The notes under the pieces were generated by a model. That model was not told where the DNA came from and searched no databases. It saw nothing but the letters and a program-made list of their open reading frames with translations. From the NCBI RefSeq assembly GCF_030296755.1, contig NZ_AP027741.1, forward strand, positions 744,001 through 808,000: 64,000 nt of DNA. Direction: 5' to 3'. Position numbers and translations under genes: made by a program. Source of the DNA: Methylophaga marina. GTDB lineage: Bacteria > Pseudomonadota > Gammaproteobacteria > Nitrosococcales > Methylophagaceae. Positions 17,745 through 27,495 of the stretch are shown one piece after another (within the stretch, counting starts at the first letter, position 1; each line of letters starts with the position of its first letter).

Positions 17745-18323
17745 ATGGAATTAGAAACACAAACACCTCAAACCGTTATGGAAACGGATAGCAACCCTGC
17801 TGCAGGGGATCAAGCTTATTTTTCGGTATCCACAACTAAGCTAAAGTGGCTTTATCTCGCCACATTCGGTTTATATGGTATCTACTGGTTTTATAAAAAC
17901 TGGAAACTTCAGCAGCCTTATATCGATGACAAAATCATGCCTGTCATGCGTGGCATATTCTCTATTTTTTGCTCATGCATTAACGAAACGCATCAAGCAA
18001 AGTATGTTACGTCAGGATATTCCCGAGAATAAACACCTCTTGCAACCATGTTTGTTTTACTGGTCGTTCTTGGCAACCTGGCAAGCACCTTGGCTGATAA
18101 CCAAGTCGTGCCGCCATATTTCAATATTATCTGGTTGATAATGTTCTACCTCAGTGCTTATCCGCTGATAGAGCTACAAGATAAAATCAATATGCTGAAA
18201 GACGATCCTATTGGCAGTATCAACTCACGCTATGACTGGAGAGGATACGGTGCCTTACTTATCGGTGGCGTGCTATGGCTGCTGGCTATACTTGGTGCGG
18301 TTGCCCTGATTGCCCAAAACTAA
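17745..18323 (+). CDS. Multi-pass membrane protein of unknown function, frame broken twice
   Basis: Three frame segments read as one protein. The start at 17745 gives a soluble tail and AYFSVSTTKLKWLYLATFGLYGIYWFYKNW, then MPVMRGIFSIF. The T run at 17965-17970 shifts the frame (one T too many or two too few). The middle continues FAHALTKRIKQSMLRQDIPE..., and the T4 run near 18055-18058 needs one more T to continue LLVVLGNLASTL to the stop at 18323. The restored product is about 193 residues with three to four membrane helices. The GLYGIYWFYKNW motif is common in small bacterial membrane proteins of unknown function. Confidence 0.7.
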
Positions 18324-18334
18324 ACGGAGACATC

Positions 18335-18757
18335 ATGACATTAGAGAACATCTACCATTTAGCCTTTACCGGTTTATTTATCATTTTATTAACTCTGTTA
18401 ATCCAGTGGTTTATAGCCAGTAAATCCAAAGCCTCTCAACCCGGTGCTGTGCCTGGGAAAATTGATGACAACCTAAGTCACTCCTCTTTTGTTTTCCGTG
18501 CTCATCGAACCTTTATGAACTCACTCGAAAACCTGCCTTTGATGCTCGGGACGTCTTTTATGGCGATTCTTATCGGCGCTAATGCCCTATGGACAGGTAT
18601 TTTTATTTGGGTATTTGCCATCGCCCGAATTTTTCATATGGCGTTATATTACAAAATTGCCACTGAAAAAAATCCAAGCCCAAGAACACTCTTTTTCATG
18701 ATTGGTCTATTGGCGAACGTTGCATTGCTGGGCTTATGCGCTATAACGCTTATCTAG
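18335..18757 (+). CDS. MAPEG family membrane protein
   Basis: A 140-residue, four-helix integral membrane protein of the MAPEG (eicosanoid and glutathione metabolism) superfamily. It shows the conserved FRAHRTFMNSLENLPLML segment (helix 2 with the Arg/Asn/Glu residues) and the ARIFHMALYY motif. Bacterial members may have glutathione-transferase or peroxidase activity. The ATG at 18335 has ACGGAGA upstream and lies 11 bases after the preceding membrane-protein gene, so the two are probably one transcript. Confidence 0.88.
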   Translation: MTLENIYHLAFTGLFIILLTLLIQWFIASKSKASQPGAVPGKIDDNLSHSSFVFRAHRTFMNSLENLPLMLGTSFMAILIGANALWTGIFIWVFAIARIFHMALYYKIATEKNPSPRTLFFMIGLLANVALLGLCAITLI

Positions 18758-18877
18758 CCTAAAGTTATTGAGGCCTTCAAATTAATCCTTGTTAAAACCT
18801 TGAGACTCGACAAAATATAAAATATTGGTAAATATGCAATGAAACGATAATTTCAAGCCCATACGTAGACGAGTTTT

Positions 18878-20125
18878 ATGATAATGAGAGACACCATCCT
18901 CCAAGGCTTAGAAACTGAAATAGCCCTGTCAGAAGCGTCAGAAATTACTAGCAACCTCAGCTATATTTTGTCTGTTATCCGTAAACATCTGGACATGGAC
19001 GTCGCGTTCATATCAGAAATTACTGATGATATGAGAAAAATCGAAATCGTTGATACTGCTTATCCTGATTCACCGCTCACCCCTGGGCACGCCGATCCAA
19101 CCGAACACACTTATTGCCAGAGAATTATTGAAGGTGAACTGAACGAAGTTATCCAAGACACATCAAAAAACCATATAACTAAAGTGATGCCTATTACTGA
19201 AGAGTTGCAAATTGGTAGCTACCTAGGCGCCCCTATTGTGCTGAATGATGGTGAGGTTTACGGCACGTTTTGCTGCTTCAGCCATACACCAAACGATAGT
19301 CTGAATGAACGAGATCTGGCGCTCATGAAAATATTTGCTGATATTGCTGCACGCCATATTGACAAGCAATTGCACAAGAAACAAGAAGACAACCAAATAA
19401 AAAAACGCATCACCGAAGTATTAAATAATCATGAGGTAAAAACCGTCTTCCAGCCTGTATTTCATGTGGACCAACAAAAAGTCATCGGCTATGAATGTTT
19501 ATCGCGTTTTACCAGTACACCCTATCTCACTCCAGATATCTGGTTTCAGCAAGCAGAATCGGTTGGCTTAGGGGAAGAACTTGAAATCATGGCTATTGAG
19601 GCTGCCATTGATAAGATGAGTGCTTTCTCTAACGACACCAGTTTCTCATTAAATATTTCACCTGAATACGTGATAAATGGTGCTGTTGAGCGCGCATTAA
19701 CTCAACATATTCTGGACAAAAAAATTGTCCTTGAAGTCACAGAACATGCTCAGATAACAGACTATCGCGCATTCAGAAATGCTGTCGAGTCATTACGTAA
19801 TCAAGGTGTACGTCTTGCCATTGACGATGTCGGGGCAGGCTATTCCAACTTCCAGCACATACTTGAGTTGGGTGCAGATATCATCAAATTAGATATCAGC
19901 CTGATCAGAAATATTGATACCGATACGTCCAGAAAAGCACTTACCGCCGCATTAATTGCTTATGCCAAAGAAACTGCCTGTGAAGTGTTAGCCGAAGGAG
20001 TAGAAACTGAAGAGGAATTCCATGAACTGGTGCGGCTTGGCATTAAAAAAATACAAGGCTATTTCATCAGTCAGCCGTTAGATTTAGAACAAGCGATTCA
20101 TTTTCAATGCCCTGAGTTTAATTAA
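18878..20125 (+). CDS. GAF-EAL protein, probable cyclic-di-GMP phosphodiesterase
   Basis: A 415-residue soluble protein. The N-terminal GAF domain (about residues 20-165) senses a small ligand or redox state; the C-terminal EAL domain (about 185-410) should hydrolyse c-di-GMP. The EAL motifs are mostly kept: YECLSR in place of EAL, LNISP, LEVTEH, DDVGAG (for DDFGTG), KLDISL, EGVET and QGYFISQP. The metal-binding Glu, Asp and Lys residues therefore seem to be present and activity is plausible. There are two possible starts, at 18878 and 18884. No GGDEF domain. Encoded alone. Confidence 0.9.
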   Translation: MIMRDTILQGLETEIALSEASEITSNLSYILSVIRKHLDMDVAFISEITDDMRKIEIVDTAYPDSPLTPGHADPTEHTYCQRIIEGELNEVIQDTSKNHITKVMPITEELQIGSYLGAPIVLNDGEVYGTFCCFSHTPNDSLNERDLALMKIFADIAARHIDKQLHKKQEDNQIKKRITEVLNNHEVKTVFQPVFHVDQQKVIGYECLSRFTSTPYLTPDIWFQQAESVGLGEELEIMAIEAAIDKMSAFSNDTSFSLNISPEYVINGAVERALTQHILDKKIVLEVTEHAQITDYRAFRNAVESLRNQGVRLAIDDVGAGYSNFQHILELGADIIKLDISLIRNIDTDTSRKALTAALIAYAKETACEVLAEGVETEEEFHELVRLGIKKIQGYFISQPLDLEQAIHFQCPEFN

Positions 20126-20151
20126 AAGACACAGTACATACGATGTCTTTT
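20124..20151 (+). terminator. Possible terminator after the GAF-EAL gene
   Basis: AAAAGACA and TGTCTTTT form an eight-base stem around a 12-base loop right at the stop codon, followed by ACTTTTAG. The stem is AT-rich, so this is a weak call. Confidence 0.4.
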
Positions 20152-20205
20152 ACTTTTAGATGATACATTTCATACCAACCAATCTCGTAAAGAGTGATAC
20201 TCATT

Positions 20206-21249
20206 TCAATCTCTGAAAGCTTGTTTTGTTTTCAATGCCAGAGCGACCAGAGATAGCATTACCGGTACTTCGACCAACACGCCAACAACTGTCGCCAAGG
20301 CTGCACCAGAATGCAGGCCGAATAAGCTAATCGCCACGGCCACCGCCAGCTCGAAGAAATTGGACGTGCCTATCAAAGCCGCTGGTGCGGCCACATTAAA
20401 CGGCACTTTCCATAAATAAGCCCAGCCATATGCAATAGCAAAAATACCGTAGCTTTGAATCAACAACGGAATAGCAATCAAAGCAATAACTAAGGGTTTG
20501 TCCAGAATAGTTTCAGCCTGAAAACCAAATAGTAAAACCACCATCGCCAATAAACCCATGATTGAATAAGGTTTTATGGTTTGTGTGAAACGCGCTATTT
20601 CATGATGTTCCTGACTACTATCAAGAAGTTTACGCGTGAGATAACCTGCGATTAATGGTATGACCACATACAAGACCACGGATAAAAATAAAGTTTGCCA
20701 CGGCACAATTATATTGGTCATATCCAATAAAAATGCAGCAATGGGTGCAAAGGCAAAGACCATAATCAAATCATTGATGGAGACTTGTACTAAGGTGTAA
20801 TTCGCATCCCCTTTGACCAGTTGGCTCCAGACAAACACCATTGCGGTACATGGGGCTACACCCAACAAAATCATCCCAGCGATGTATTCTTTTGCTGATT
20901 GCGGATCAACCCAACCTGCAAATAAAATCTCAAAAAATAAAATACCGAGTCCGGCCATGGTGAAGGGTTTAATGAGCCAATTCACCACCAGCGTCAGACA
21001 TAATCCTTTTGGTTTTTTGCCAACATCTTTAATCGACGCAAAATCGACATTGACCATCATTGGATAAATCATTAACCAGATAAACACAGCCACGGCTAGG
21101 TTTACATTGGCATATTGCCATGCAGCTACTGTTTGAAAGACGCCTGGAAATAACGACCCAAGGCCCACACCTGCCACAATACAAAGGCCCACCCAAACGG
21201 ACAGGTAGCGTTCAAAAAAGCCTATCGCTGAAGTCGACTCCTGCTTCAT
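20206..21249 (-). CDS. acr3: Arsenite efflux permease Acr3
   Basis: A 347-residue, ten-helix arsenite/antimonite exporter of the bile/arsenite/riboflavin transporter superfamily. Landmarks are the [15 protein letters not shown] segment with the conserved Cys, [13 protein letters not shown], and the [18 protein letters not shown] helix. I use the ATG at 21249, which overlaps the arsC stop as ATGA and has AAGGA upstream, in preference to ATG codons at 21270 and 21255. It is the last gene of arsR-arsC-acr3 and expels the arsenite produced by ArsC. Confidence 0.95.
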   Translation of the reverse strand: MKQESTSAIGFFERYLSVWVGLCIVAGVGLGSLFPGVFQTVAAWQYANVNLAVAVFIWLMIYPMMVNVDFASIKDVGKKPKGLCLTLVVNWLIKPFTMAGLGILFFEILFAGWVDPQSAKEYIAGMILLGVAPCTAMVFVWSQLVKGDANYTLVQVSINDLIMVFAFAPIAAFLLDMTNIIVPWQTLFLSVVLYVVIPLIAGYLTRKLLDSSQEHHEIARFTQTIKPYSIMGLLAMVVLLFGFQAETILDKPLVIALIAIPLLIQSYGIFAIAYGWAYLWKVPFNVAAPAALIGTSNFFELAVAVAISLFGLHSGAALATVVGVLVEVPVMLSLVALALKTKQAFRD

Positions 21250-21656
21250 ACCCATTCCTTCTTGATACATGTTTTTAATAATTGAAAAGCCTCATCAAAA
21301 GCCGCGTCTAGCGCCGCGGAAGTGCCTTGTACTTTTGCCGGATCTGGCGTGCTCCAATGTAGTTTCCGGTACTCACCATAAAAAATTGGACATATTTCAT
21401 CAGCGGCCTGATCACAAACGGTGATAACGTAATCAAAAGACTGACCAGCAAACTCATCCAAGGATTTACTGACAGGACTTCCCGGGGCAATGCCATGTTT
21501 TCTTAGTGTCTCAATCGATTTGGGGTGAACATACCCTGCGGGCTGACTGCCCGCACTCATAGCATGATATTCCTCACCTTTGAGATGGTTAATCAATGCT
21601 TCCGCCATGATGGACCGACATGAGTTTGCTGTGCATAAAACCAATATCCTTTTCAT
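21246..21656 (-). CDS. arsC: Arsenate reductase ArsC, low-molecular-weight phosphatase type
   Basis: A 136-residue thioredoxin-type arsenate reductase. The catalytic loop [13 protein letters not shown] holds the Cys-X5-Arg motif near residue 8. Two further Cys lie in [15 protein letters not shown], as in the Staphylococcus pI258 enzyme. It reduces arsenate to arsenite for export by Acr3. I use the ATG at 21656, one base past the arsR stop, because the upstream in-frame extension lies within arsR. The stop overlaps acr3. Confidence 0.95.
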   Translation of the reverse strand: MKRILVLCTANSCRSIMAEALINHLKGEEYHAMSAGSQPAGYVHPKSIETLRKHGIAPGSPVSKSLDEFAGQSFDYVITVCDQAADEICPIFYGEYRKLHWSTPDPAKVQGTSAALDAAFDEAFQLLKTCIKKEWV

Positions 21657-21657
21657 T

Positions 21658-22035
21658 TCAACTCTCTGTTTTATCGGATTGAGGTTTACAACAATCAACC
21701 AGTTCCACAACGGCACAGTCAATATTGTCAGCCTGATGTAATCGGGCCATATCACTGCTGCAACAATCTTGAACCATAAAGGCGATCAACTCTCTCATCT
21801 GTTCAAAATTAGCGAGGTAAATGATCGAACGGCCTTGTTTACGTGACGAAACTAATTTAGCTTGGCTCAGGTGAGTCAGATGGAATGATAAGGTGTTGTG
21901 TGGAATACCCAGTGCATTACTGATAGCACCGGCAGCCATTCCCTGCGGACCAGCTTCAACAAGTAATCTGAAAGCTTGGAGGCGTGTTTCCTGTGACAGG
22001 GCATCAAAAGCGCTAAGTGCATTTTCTATTTTCAT
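21658..22035 (-). CDS. arsR: ArsR family arsenic-responsive repressor
   Basis: A 125-residue winged-helix repressor. DNA-binding features are ALSQETRLQAFRLLVE at the start, then NALGIPHNTLSFHLTHLSQAKLVSSRKQGR (recognition helix and wing). The inducer site looks like the C-terminal-cysteine type: MVQDCCSSD and VELVDCCKP supply paired Cys residues, as in the Acidithiobacillus-type ArsR, and no CVC motif occurs in the DNA-binding helix. First gene of the arsenic operon, with a perfect inverted repeat over its start. Confidence 0.93.
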   Translation of the reverse strand: MKIENALSAFDALSQETRLQAFRLLVEAGPQGMAAGAISNALGIPHNTLSFHLTHLSQAKLVSSRKQGRSIIYLANFEQMRELIAFMVQDCCSSDMARLHQADNIDCAVVELVDCCKPQSDKTES

Positions 22036-22057
22036 ATGTCGATAGTATTCGACATAT
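22034..22057 (-). promoter_or_regulatory. Palindromic operator overlapping the arsR start
   Basis: A perfect inverted repeat, ATATGTCGA - 6 bases - TCGACATAT, overlaps the first bases of arsR. The size and position fit an ArsR dimer site for autorepression. Confidence 0.7.
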
Positions 22058-22151
22058 ATTTTTTACGTCAACACTTATGGACATATTAGTAAAACAGGTG
22101 GCCATGTTAGAGTAATAGTTATATTGACGTTAAGACTTCAGGAGGAAAGCG

Positions 22152-22813
22152 ATGAGTAAAACATTAGTTATTGGTGCGAATGGCCAGATTGGAAAACAAC
22201 TGGTCAAATTACTCTGCGCTGAGAATAGTCCTGTTAAAGCCATGATTCGACATTCACAGCAAGCCCCTTTTTTCAAGACTTGGGGGCTGAAACAATGATT
22301 ACTGATCTGGAAGCACCGCTACCTGATGATGCCTTTGCTGACTGCGATAAAGTCGTTTTCACAGCGGGCTCAGGAGGAAAAACTGGAGCAGATAAGACCA
22401 TCTTGATTGATCTATGGGGCGCCGTAAAAGCTATCGACATGGCAAAGAAACATAATATAAAACAATTTGTTATGGTAAGTGCCAGAGATGCCGGTAATCC
22501 TGAAGCAGGCACCGAAGCGATAAAACACTACAATATCTGCAAACACTTTGCTGATGAGTATTTATTAACCAGTGGTGTCCCCTACACCATCTTGCGACCA
22601 GGCAAACTGATTGATGATAAGGCGACTGGCCATATTTCCACACAACGAACAGGTCATGCTGATAAAGACGTGATTACTCGAGCTGACGTAGCCGCCTGTA
22701 TTCAGTTTTGCCTGAAGCATACTGAATCCATCAATCAGATTGATGAACTCTATAATGGTGATGAAACGATCCAGGATGCCTTTATCAATAGTGTGTCAGG
22801 GCGACTAGGATAA
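22152..22813 (+). CDS. NAD(P)-binding atypical SDR (YwnB-like), frame broken by one base
   Basis: The start at 22152 has a strong GGAGG site at 22141. It gives MSKTLVIGANGQIGKQLVKLL with the glycine-rich dinucleotide motif, then stops at about 48 residues. One additional T in the T6 run at 22268-22273 continues into APFFQDLGAETMITDLEAPLPD and the rest of a normal atypical SDR: FTAGSGGKTGADKTILIDLWGA, NIKQFVMVSARDAG, PYTILRPGKL. The repaired protein is about 220 residues, the standard size for YwnB/Ycf39-like NAD(P)H-binding proteins. Specific substrate unknown. Confidence 0.85.
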
Positions 22814-22815
22814 TC

Positions 22816-23871
22816 TTACCAACCCGTTAAAAAGCGACTGTATGTACCGATACATCGCTTAATAACATAAGCTAATGTCAGGCTAATCAATATTGTGAGC
22901 GGAAAGGTAATAATAAATTGAACCAATCCGCTCATCTGTTCCAGATGGGGTAACCTCTGATACCCGACTAAGGCAATCAATACCCAAGGATGAATAAAAT
23001 AAATGGCAAAGCTAGCATCAGCTAATAACCTCAACAAAGGATTCTGAGGCTGATGTTCGCTCAGTTTTTCTAGCAAAGATAAAAAGAAAAAACATAAAAC
23101 TATCTTCTGCAAAATCAGGATATCTAAGCCATCAAAGGTAAATGGATGTAATTTATGCAGATTGCCAAAGCCGGGATAAACCATCGCTTGAAGTATCGCC
23201 AACGATACCACTGTGATTCCGAGAATGAATGCCTTGTTATGTAGATATCGCTGCACAGATTCGCAATGCATCGAGACCAGAATGCCTAATAAATACATCG
23301 GTAAAAAATACATAACGGCATGCCACGGAGACAAATTACCTGCTGGACGATGGACAATCATTGCCAATATTAAAGCGATAATGAATATTACCAAACGCGT
23401 TTTTAGACTCTGGCGAATGTAACTGATAAACAAAGGCGACATCAAAAATATCAGCATAATAAAAGGAATATACCAATAAGCAAATGACGTTCTGCCTGTC
23501 CAAAGGTACAAGCTAATCATGCCTATATAATCTTGCCAGTCCGTCAGGGATGACACGCCTAACTCTTTTGCATCCGGTAGAGAAATACCTGAACTTAAAT
23601 AATAAATGAGTGCTAGGGAGGATAAGAACAGATAAGGCGACAAGACATTTTTAACTTTCTTCAGCATGAACGAGCTATATTCAAACTGCCTGTAAAAAAT
23701 ATGATGAAAGAAAAAACCAGAGATAAAGACAAACAGTGGTGAGCCGCCCTGAATTAAATTCGCTATGACTCTTTCATCAAAACTGGTGATGGATTTGTAG
23801 CTAATAGAATGTCCGGCAACGATGCATAATATGGCGATAGCTCTGAAGTAATCAAAGGCAATCAACCTCAT
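22816..23871 (-). CDS. Acyltransferase family 3 membrane protein
   Basis: A 351-residue protein with about ten membrane helices and the family start MRLIAFDYFRAIAILCIVAGHS (R/K-x10-H motif with His near residue 21). Such enzymes O-acetylate or acylate sugars, lipids or peptidoglycan on the periplasmic side of the inner membrane. The acceptor cannot be inferred from the neighbours. Its end lies three bases past the stop of the convergent SDR-like gene. Confidence 0.9.
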   Translation of the reverse strand: MRLIAFDYFRAIAILCIVAGHSISYKSITSFDERVIANLIQGGSPLFVFISGFFFHHIFYRQFEYSSFMLKKVKNVLSPYLFLSSLALIYYLSSGISLPDAKELGVSSLTDWQDYIGMISLYLWTGRTSFAYWYIPFIMLIFLMSPLFISYIRQSLKTRLVIFIIALILAMIVHRPAGNLSPWHAVMYFLPMYLLGILVSMHCESVQRYLHNKAFILGITVVSLAILQAMVYPGFGNLHKLHPFTFDGLDILILQKIVLCFFFLSLLEKLSEHQPQNPLLRLLADASFAIYFIHPWVLIALVGYQRLPHLEQMSGLVQFIITFPLTILISLTLAYVIKRCIGTYSRFLTGW

Positions 23872-24003
23872 CTAATCAGTTACCAACAACATCAGTAAGA
23901 ACATCAGCTTATCATTCTTCTAAAGATAGAAGATGAGAACAATACACCAAATCATCATGAGCAATATGATTTATTGATATCCCGTATAGAAACCTGCTGT
24001 TAT

Positions 24004-26820
24004 CTATTTTTTGGCCTCTAACTTTGCCATAAAATCAACTTTGGGTATGGGTTTACTTAACAGATAGCCTTGATAAAAATCGCATCCATTTTCAGCCAGA
24101 AAATTAAATTGCTCTGGTGTTTCCACACCTTCGGCAACAACTGACATAGACAGACCTTTTGCCAAGGCCATTACTGCTTTTACGATTGCCTGACTGCTTT
24201 CACCTAACTCAATATTTCTGACAAATTGTTGATCAATTTTTAGCGTATTAAGTGGTAGTTCCTGAAGGTATGATAAAGATGAAAATCCGGTGCCAAAATC
24301 GTCCATCGCTAAACTCATTCCTGATTCTCGTAATGCAGTCATTCGCTGAATACAGATATCTTTGTTGGTTAAAGCGACGCTTTCGGTAAGTTCTAACTCA
24401 ATATAATTAGGGTTTGTCTGAGTTTTATCCAATATCCCAAGCAGATGGGAAATAAGATCATCTCTATTAAATTCTACTGCCGATAAATTGACCGCAATGG
24501 GAACAATAGTCAGATTTTTATCACTCAATTCATTAATAAGATCGCAACACTGCTCAAACACCCAGCGACCAATATCTATAATTAATAATGACTGCTCAGC
24601 AATGGGAATAAACTTGGCTGGGGATACCATGCCAAGTTCAGGATGCATCCACCTAATTAATGCTTCAGCACCAACTATTTCCTGTTCGCTATCGAATTTC
24701 GGCTGAAAATAAACGACTAATTCATTATTATCTAATGCCTGACGCAAATCATTTTCCAGCTTGAGATTTTCAACGGCTGTTGATGTCATTGCCGACTGAT
24801 AAAAGTGGAAATTTGCTCGACCAGCTGATTTCGCGTGATACATAGCCGCATCAGCGTGTTCTAAAATAGCGTCAGGGTTATTACCATCATCTGGAAAAAT
24901 GGCTATACCAATACTTGCCGAGATGTGCAATGTTTGTCCATTGATGTGGTATGGCTCAGCTAATGTCGATATTAGTTTCTTAGCAATATGGCTAGAGATG
25001 GAAACAGATGCTTGTTCGTCATCAAACTCGGTTAGCAGAATAACAAACTCATCGCCACTCACTCTAACCGCCAGGTCAGTCTCTCTGCAATTGTTTTCAA
25101 GGCGCTTGGCAACATCTACGAGTAAATTATCACCGGCAGCATGTCCCATCGAATCGTTGATACTCTTAAAACGGTCAAGATCAATAAATAGCACACAGAA
25201 ATTAGTTTCATCTCGCTTGGCTCTGGCCACAGCCTGTTTCAAATATTCATTTAAAACACGGCGGTTCGCTAATCCTGTCAGTCCGTCATAATGCGCCTGA
25301 TTATAAAGTTTCTCTTCCCAGGCGGCATTAGATAAAGCTACAGCAATTCGATCGCCGAAGTTTCTCGCCGTATTTTTCACCTCATGAGTGATAGCTGACA
25401 GTTGATGATAGGCAAAACCAACGATAGCCGTTAGTTGTTCGTTAACAATCACTGGCACCACGAGATAATAAAAATGCTGCTCTTGCATTATTTTTCTAAT
25501 GTACGAATAAGCGGGCAATTCACTACTGGCAAGAATAAAAATACGGTTTTGTTCAGAAATCAAATGTTGATAGTCCTCATGACTAAGGACACTGGGCTTA
25601 TCTACAATTTGAGTCGGCTGTAGACCAACGCGGAAATAAAGCTTTTCAATCGCCAATGAGTTGGGTTTAACACTTGCGATGGCCATCATATCGACACCAA
25701 GTGTTTCAGGTAACCGAGTCATAGCCGTTTCTACCACTTCATTCGCATCTCGAACAGATAAAATCTGTCGGTCTATCTCCCCCATTGTCGACTGAATATC
25801 AAATTGAGTTTGAATATGTCGAGTCATGTTGTTGAAGGAGTTAGCAAGAGACTGAAACTCATCTTCACTGTCGACTTTTACCTGATAAGAAAAGTCACCT
25901 TTGACTAGCTTTTCGGTGGCTTCCTGAAGAGCTGAAAGAGGTGTTAAATATCGAGAGATTAATTTCGTTACGGAAAGCAACACTACCAAGACAGCAAGCA
26001 TAATCACAGGTGGATAAAATGATTTGAAATGCGCATTCGCTGACAGCGCAATATCCTCGAGTTGTATTTGAACAATGATGGCATTCGGTGCTTCAAACAT
26101 ATTACGCAGTGGCGTATGCCAAAAACCGGCCAATACACTGCCGTTAACATTATCCTCCCACTTAAATGTACCACTGCTTTTGGACAACACCTCCTGTTGC
26201 AATTCTTCTGGTAAGACATTGTGCTCAGCAGTGCTAAACCATAACTGACCATTCTCACCATAGACTAGCAGCTCATTTGCACCCAGCACTTCCTGTTCCC
26301 AGATAGAATCCCCTTTGAGGCGGGCCATAAGCAAATGGTCTTGCAGCCCTAGCTGAGGAATGGCAATCCACAATGCAATGGACTCATCCTCATCAACGGC
26401 TTTGATAACCGTCCTTCCTAAACTAATCACACGCTGCTCATCAGTGCTGAGTGTGGGAAGTAATATCTGTTCACCTACAATGTATTGATTGCCAGTTGGT
26501 TTTGATACAACAATGTGACTAAAGAGCATGCCAATTCGCTCTTCGAGAATGGCGGAATCATGTGCCAGCGTTAATTTTGGAATTCTGTTTTGTAGTAGTT
26601 TAAGTGCGCTCTCAGCTACCACGAAACGGTCAATCAAACGCAAACCATAATCTTTACTGCTTTTGCGTAGCCCAGAAAACGCTTGTTCTTCCAGTTCACC
26701 ATTAACTTGATAAAACGAGACGATCCCTAAAATGCTCACAGGAATAATCGTGGCTAAAATAAAGGCTAAATAGAGGCGTTTGGCTACGGTATTTTTGCTA
26801 AAAAGAGAACGTGTCAGCAT
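24004..26820 (-). CDS. Membrane sensor with HAMP, GAF, GGDEF and EAL domains
   Basis: A 938-residue inner-membrane c-di-GMP enzyme. It has a membrane helix near residues 17-35, a periplasmic sensing region (to about 268), a second helix, HAMP (about 290-345), GAF-like (about 350-500), GGDEF (about 510-670) and EAL (about 690-935). The GGDEF site is VSGDEF with an upstream RETD inhibitory I-site, five residues apart as usual. The EAL motifs (GAEALIRW, ELTES, DDFGTG, KIDQQFV, EGVET, YQGYLLSKP) look catalytic. It may therefore both make and degrade c-di-GMP. It lies eight bases after a pilin-like gene and is likely its operon partner. Confidence 0.93.
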   Translation of the reverse strand: MLTRSLFSKNTVAKRLYLAFILATIIPVSILGIVSFYQVNGELEEQAFSGLRKSSKDYGLRLIDRFVVAESALKLLQNRIPKLTLAHDSAILEERIGMLFSHIVVSKPTGNQYIVGEQILLPTLSTDEQRVISLGRTVIKAVDEDESIALWIAIPQLGLQDHLLMARLKGDSIWEQEVLGANELLVYGENGQLWFSTAEHNVLPEELQQEVLSKSSGTFKWEDNVNGSVLAGFWHTPLRNMFEAPNAIIVQIQLEDIALSANAHFKSFYPPVIMLAVLVVLLSVTKLISRYLTPLSALQEATEKLVKGDFSYQVKVDSEDEFQSLANSFNNMTRHIQTQFDIQSTMGEIDRQILSVRDANEVVETAMTRLPETLGVDMMAIASVKPNSLAIEKLYFRVGLQPTQIVDKPSVLSHEDYQHLISEQNRIFILASSELPAYSYIRKIMQEQHFYYLVVPVIVNEQLTAIVGFAYHQLSAITHEVKNTARNFGDRIAVALSNAAWEEKLYNQAHYDGLTGLANRRVLNEYLKQAVARAKRDETNFCVLFIDLDRFKSINDSMGHAAGDNLLVDVAKRLENNCRETDLAVRVSGDEFVILLTEFDDEQASVSISSHIAKKLISTLAEPYHINGQTLHISASIGIAIFPDDGNNPDAILEHADAAMYHAKSAGRANFHFYQSAMTSTAVENLKLENDLRQALDNNELVVYFQPKFDSEQEIVGAEALIRWMHPELGMVSPAKFIPIAEQSLLIIDIGRWVFEQCCDLINELSDKNLTIVPIAVNLSAVEFNRDDLISHLLGILDKTQTNPNYIELELTESVALTNKDICIQRMTALRESGMSLAMDDFGTGFSSLSYLQELPLNTLKIDQQFVRNIELGESSQAIVKAVMALAKGLSMSVVAEGVETPEQFNFLAENGCDFYQGYLLSKPIPKVDFMAKLEAKK

Positions 26821-26828
26821 GACTTAGC

Positions 26829-27350
26829 TTAAAAGTCTTCTGCTACGCCGATAAACAAACCGTCTCTCGCAATAATGATGTCATCGAGACTGTCTTTATT
26901 GGATATTTGTTTTTTAGTCACCCCGTCTTTGCCTTTGCTATAGAAATCGTATTGGGTGTTAATAGGGTTAAGTTTTTTATCTTTTCTCACTTGGCCTTTA
27001 ATCCCTGGACCCGCATTGGCAATGTTGAGATATACATATGGATTTCCCCACGGATCATTACCATTGTTAGGTAAGTTACCTAGCTCCGTGATGTCGGCTG
27101 GAAAACGATTTGTTTCTGCATAAAATCGTTCAATATAAAAGCGTACTTCGGTTAAGTCAGCAATGGCTAACTGTCTATCCGCTTCCTCTTTATATTGTTG
27201 ATAACTGGGAACAGCAATCATAGCGAGCACGCCCAAAATAGCGACTACGATCATGAGTTCAATCAGAGTCAAACCCTGATCAAAATGTAGCTTATGTAGT
27301 TTCGTGTTAGGAATGACTGAAAGAGTTGAATAAATATTTTTGGTCGTCAA
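26829..27350 (-). CDS. Type IV pilin / GspG-like prepilin
   Basis: A 173-residue protein with a prepilin peptidase site: a positively charged leader (about 26 residues), then G, LTLIELMIVVAILGVLAMIAVPSYQQY, with the essential Glu at +5. The C-terminal part (NGNDPWGNPYVYLN, then QYDFYSKGKDG) resembles the calcium-binding GspG major pseudopilin region. No other pilus or type II secretion gene is in the window, so it is an orphan pilin-like subunit. It lies directly before a GGDEF-EAL sensor on the same transcript, which suggests a link between a surface filament and c-di-GMP. Confidence 0.85.
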   Translation of the reverse strand: MTTKNIYSTLSVIPNTKLHKLHFDQGLTLIELMIVVAILGVLAMIAVPSYQQYKEEADRQLAIADLTEVRFYIERFYAETNRFPADITELGNLPNNGNDPWGNPYVYLNIANAGPGIKGQVRKDKKLNPINTQYDFYSKGKDGVTKKQISNKDSLDDIIIARDGLFIGVAEDF

Positions 27351-27495
27351 GACTCATTTACCTTCTTGAAATACTCACTTCATCATGAGCAGCAATGACT
27401 TTGTTTGACTAATTTTATCTTGTATACAAGATATCGGCTAAACCAAATATTTCTCAATAGTGAGTTTGCTCACAAATTCAGCTGTAAATTATCTA

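Noticed and set aside
21246-22057. Arsenic genes as a recently transferred island
   Set aside because: No integrase, transposase, direct repeats or clear change in composition flank the operon.
24899-25291. 130-codon plus-strand frame inside the GGDEF-EAL gene
   Set aside because: Opposite-strand shadow of the GGDEF domain; no family motif and no upstream signals.
24004-26820. LapD-type receptor serving the secretion system at 53086-58712
   Set aside because: The GGDEF and EAL motifs look catalytic and the periplasmic part does not show LapD features; the genes are also far apart.
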